Shown here piece by piece: positions 6,052 through 7,663 of a DNA stretch of 7,663 nt. The stretch is from an uncultured Leptospiraceae bacterium (GTDB lineage: Bacteria; Spirochaetota; Leptospiria; Leptospirales; Leptospiraceae). Numbering within the stretch: position 1 is the first letter of the stretch; each line of letters starts with the position of its first letter. A program made the translations under genes and the position numbers. The DNA is taken from NCBI GenBank assembly GCA_937924465.1, contig CALDSP010000181.1, positions 1 through 7,663 of the forward strand, written 5' to 3'. The notes below the pieces were generated by a model. That model did no database searches and had not been told where the DNA came from. It was given only the letters and a program-made list of their open reading frames with translations.

Positions 6052-6147
6052 CTATTTGTTCTTTTTCTTATGTCGGTTGAGCCTTCTTTTCTTTTTTCTT
6101 TTATGAGTGGCTATTTTTCTTCGTTTTCTTTTTTTTCCAGATGGCAT
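6052..6147 (-). CDS. 31-aa mS38/bS22-like small ribosomal protein (AURKAIP1/COX24 domain)
   Basis: A tiny complete ORF with a strong SD, AAGGAG (6154-6159), 6 nt before ATG. The product begins MPSGKKRKRRKIATHKRKKK and ends RRLNRHKKKNK; most residues are Lys or Arg. The MPSGKKRKR...ATHKRKK...NRHKKK pattern matches, from memory, the short bacterial proteins annotated as AURKAIP1/COX24-domain proteins. These are related to mitochondrial small-subunit protein mS38 and mycobacterial bS22, which sit in rRNA near the decoding side of the small subunit. It probably binds 16S rRNA. An overlapping ATG at 6151 in another frame yields only a 16-codon peptide and is not favoured. The gene follows the guanylyltransferase by 35 bp with no terminator between, and is probably part of that operon. 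Short basic genes like this are easily missed. Confidence 0.85.
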   Translation of the reverse strand: MPSGKKRKRRKIATHKRKKKRRLNRHKKKNK

Positions 6148-6182
6148 TCATCTCTCCTTTTTATTTGTTTTAGTTCATGAAT

Positions 6183-7247
6183 TTATTTTAGATACTTTTG
6201 TAAACTTTTATTTTTTTTAAATTCTTCTAATAAAGTTTTAATATCTTTAATCCCAGTTTTAGAAGCTATAAATAGTATATCCTGTTCTTCTACAACGATT
6301 GTATTTTCCACACCCAGAAAAACCAAAAGCTCCTTTTGAGTGGAGGAAATATTGCCTTTAGATTTGAAATGTAAAACTTTTTTACCTATGTGGTAGTTAT
6401 CATAATCATCGGAAGGTAGAACACGAGATAAAGATAACCAAGAACCTACATCATCCCATTCAAAACTAGCCTTTAACATAATTAAATCAGAACTTTTTTC
6501 TAATATGGAAATATCCACAGGTTCAGATGGAATTTTCTTAAATGCATTTTTTAGTTCATTCCAATCTCCAGAAGGGTAGATTTTTTTTAATGGATTTAAA
6601 ATATGAGGTGCATATCTTTGAAATTCAGAAAGAATTTTTTCCGTTTCCCAAATAAAAATCCCCGGATTCCAATAAAAATTTTTTTTCTTTATGTATTTTA
6701 TAGCCTTTTTAATATTGGGTTTTTCTGTAAATCCAGTTACTTTTAAACATCCATTTTCGATTGTTTTTCCTGTAGAAATATAACCATACCCAGTTTCCGG
6801 ACGATTGGGTCGAATGCCTAAAAGGACAATAGAATCTTTTGCGCAACGGATGGCTTCTTTGATGGTTTTCGTAAATTCTCTTAAAGGATGAATATAAGCG
6901 TCGGCAGAGAGCACAACCTGCGTTGGATTCCCAAATTTTTCTTGAAAGTAAAGACTGGCGAGTACTACAATGGGTGCTGTATTTTTTCCTTCAGGTTCTA
7001 AGATAAAATTGTTTTTCGGGAATTTAGGCTCCGAAGAAAGAATAGCTCTTTTTAAATCTTGGTTCGTGCCTATGAAAATTCTAGAAATATCTGTAATTGT
7101 TAAAGCACGATCAATAGTTTCGCGAATTAGGGTTTTGTTAGAATAAATTTTTTGAAGTTGTTTAGGAGTAGACTCACGGGAACGAGGCCAAAATCGCTCT
7201 CCTTTGCCACCAGCCATAATTAAAACTACAGGTTTCTCTTGATTCAA
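6183..7247 (-). CDS. manC: Mannose-1-phosphate guanylyltransferase, single-domain
   Basis: A complete 354-residue nucleotidyltransferase that makes GDP-mannose from mannose-1-phosphate and GTP in the cytoplasm, for envelope polysaccharide or glycoconjugate synthesis. Motifs: MAGGKGERFWPRSR (11-24) with PKQ (28-30), the nucleotide-binding signature; EPEGKNTAP (84-92); SADAYI (114-119); ETGYGYI (151-157); GFTEKP (172-177); WNPGIFIW (193-200); VDISILEK (244-251); and FEWDDVGSW (262-270). The length matches ManC proteins lacking the C-terminal phosphomannose isomerase domain. The Asp of the metal site (Asp116) is kept, but the usual PADH/PSDH His is Ala117. The start is TTG at 7247, with GAGGA 7 nt upstream; the first internal Met (residue 11) would cut into the GTP-binding motif. 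It leads the minus-strand run ending in cheW. No other sugar-nucleotide gene is in view. Confidence 0.9.
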   Translation of the reverse strand: MNQEKPVVLIMAGGKGERFWPRSRESTPKQLQKIYSNKTLIRETIDRALTITDISRIFIGTNQDLKRAILSSEPKFPKNNFILEPEGKNTAPIVVLASLYFQEKFGNPTQVVLSADAYIHPLREFTKTIKEAIRCAKDSIVLLGIRPNRPETGYGYISTGKTIENGCLKVTGFTEKPNIKKAIKYIKKKNFYWNPGIFIWETEKILSEFQRYAPHILNPLKKIYPSGDWNELKNAFKKIPSEPVDISILEKSSDLIMLKASFEWDDVGSWLSLSRVLPSDDYDNYHIGKKVLHFKSKGNISSTQKELLVFLGVENTIVVEEQDILFIASKTGIKDIKTLLEEFKKNKSLQKYLK

Positions 7248-7271
7248 AAAACTTTCCTCAATGAAAAATAA

Positions 7272-7300
7272 ATTGTAAAGAGTTATATTGAATTTTTCAA
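7272..7300 (-). promoter_or_regulatory. Predicted sigma70-like promoter of the manC operon
   Basis: On the minus strand TTGAAA (7295-7300, 5 of 6) and TACAAT (7272-7277, 5 of 6) are 17 bp apart. Transcription would start near 7265, leaving a leader of about 18 nt that carries the SD. This is one of the best promoter matches in the window. It probably drives manC, the small ribosomal-protein gene, the membrane protein gene and cheW. Confidence 0.55.
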
Positions 7301-7350
7301 GTTAAATTTTTTAATAAAAAATTTTTTTATTAAACTTGCTCAAAACAAGT
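7298..7350. repeat. Nested inverted repeats between divergent promoters
   Basis: TTAATAAAAAA (7311-7321) and TTTTTTATTAA (7323-7333) form an 11-bp palindrome around one base. Outside it lie CAAGTT (7298-7303) and AACTTG (7333-7338), and ACTTG (7334-7338) pairs again with CAAGT (7346-7350) across 7 nt. The left CAAGTT overlaps the -35 of the manC promoter. This could be an operator or simply AT-rich coincidence. Confidence 0.4.
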
Positions 7351-7397
7351 GGTTCTCTACTGAGAAGCTCATTTAGAGATTAAATGACATTTTTTTT

Positions 7398-7426
7398 TTG
7401 CTAAATTTCCTGACAAGAAATATAAA
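7398..7426 (+). promoter_or_regulatory. Predicted promoter of the right-edge TPR-like gene
   Basis: TTGCTA (7398-7403, 4 of 6) and TATAAA (7421-7426, 5 of 6) are 17 bp apart, after a run of T residues. Transcription would start near 7433, giving a leader of about 80 nt before the ATG at 7513, long enough to hold the small ORF at 7449-7526. Confidence 0.45.
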
Positions 7427-7448
7427 ATTTTCCTTAGGAGAAAAAGAC

Positions 7449-7526
7449 TTGCTTAGAAAACAAAAATCGGGAAATATTAGTGGAATGACGAAAATAGAGA
7501 TTGGAGAGTTAGATGGGAGAATCTGA
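7449..7526 (+). CDS. Possible 25-codon leader ORF overlapping the next gene
   Basis: A TTG start lies 8 nt after AGGAG (7436-7440), and the frame stays open for 25 codons to TGA at 7524-7526. The stop lies 11 nt inside the following gene, and the two overlap by 14 nt. The predicted peptide starts LLRKQKSGNISGM and ends KIEIGELDGRI. It has no known motif and no run of one amino acid that would suggest classic attenuation. If translated, ribosomes finishing it could re-initiate at the downstream ATG. The evidence is SD, spacing and position only. Confidence 0.3.
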   Translation: MLRKQKSGNISGMTKIEIGELDGRI

Positions 7527-7663
7527 AAGCAAGCAGGAAAACGGGTTTGAACTTCCTTTTTCTGTAGATGAAATCCTTCATAATAATAGTAAACATAAAA
7601 TTCATCGAAAACCTCTCTTAAATGCAGAAAATATGATTAAGAAAGGAAAATATAAATCCGCAT
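7513..7663 (+). CDS. N-terminus of a probable TPR-type protein (cut by window edge)
   Basis: Only the first 50 residues are visible. The start ATG has GGAGAG (7503-7508) 4 nt upstream. The product begins MGESESKQENGFELPFSVDE, a polar, acidic and probably disordered stretch without a signal peptide. It then turns into LLNAENMIKKGKYKSA (35-50). That last segment has the look of the first helix-turn of a tetratricopeptide repeat, where a Gly/Lys-Tyr pair precedes A-L-x-L-Y. TPR proteins act as protein-binding scaffolds; no partner can be named here. The gene has its own predicted promoter and diverges from manC. The family call is tentative because the repeat is incomplete. Confidence 0.6.
   Translation, partial: MGESESKQENGFELPFSVDEILHNNSKHKIHRKPLLNAENMIKKGKYKSA

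Noticed and set aside
7353..7366. TTCTC-TACT-GAGAA small hairpin in the manC/TPR intergenic region
   Set aside because: The stem is only 5 bp with no T-run after it, so it is not a terminator and not convincing as an operator.
4281..7379. TCATTTAGAGA occurring at 4281-4291 and again at 7369-7379, both upstream of plus-strand genes
   Set aside because: An 11-mer match within AT-rich DNA of this length is expected by chance, and the distances to the starts differ greatly.

Overview
The window is AT-rich bacterial DNA with tightly packed genes. It looks like a spirochaete of the Leptospira type. This is an inference from TTG start codons behind good Shine-Dalgarno (SD) sites, a small lipoprotein with a relaxed lipobox, a degenerate HD-GYP-like protein, a CheW, and a TPR-type N-terminus (a helix-turn-helix repeat) at the right edge. 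No marker gene fixes the genus.

Left part (1-2581). A partial minus-strand gene encodes a GHKL-type ATPase-like protein without an obvious kinase dimerisation domain. It diverges from a 54-residue putative lipoprotein. Their predicted promoters share the same -35 bases, and the ATPase promoter has a run of 13 A:T pairs in its spacer. The lipoprotein converges, with a 1-bp gap, on a two-gene minus-strand operon: a PP2C-type protein phosphatase followed by an epoxide-hydrolase-like alpha/beta hydrolase.

Middle (2582-4799, plus strand). After a 296-bp divergent intergenic region comes a 432-residue protein with an apparently dead HD-GYP-like core. A hairpin terminator follows. Next are a hotdog-fold thioesterase and, 8 bp later, a complete tRNA-Leu(CAA). 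The tRNA ends exactly where the oppositely oriented cheW stop codon begins.

Right part (4800-7512). A minus-strand four-gene run is read in the order mannose-1-phosphate guanylyltransferase, a 31-residue very basic mS38/bS22-like ribosomal protein, a 240-residue C-terminal membrane protein, and CheW. A good sigma70-like promoter precedes the guanylyltransferase. The last 260 bp hold a divergent promoter region with nested inverted repeats, a possible 25-codon leader ORF, and the start of a plus-strand TPR-like gene that runs off the end.

The functions are signalling (GHKL protein, PP2C, HD-GYP-like protein, CheW), envelope sugar-nucleotide supply, small-molecule hydrolysis and translation. 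I see no transposon, phage, CRISPR or defence cassette, and no convincing new multi-gene system. The most interesting points are the homopolymer in the shared promoter, the tiny ribosomal protein, the tRNA/cheW junction and the overlapping leader ORF.
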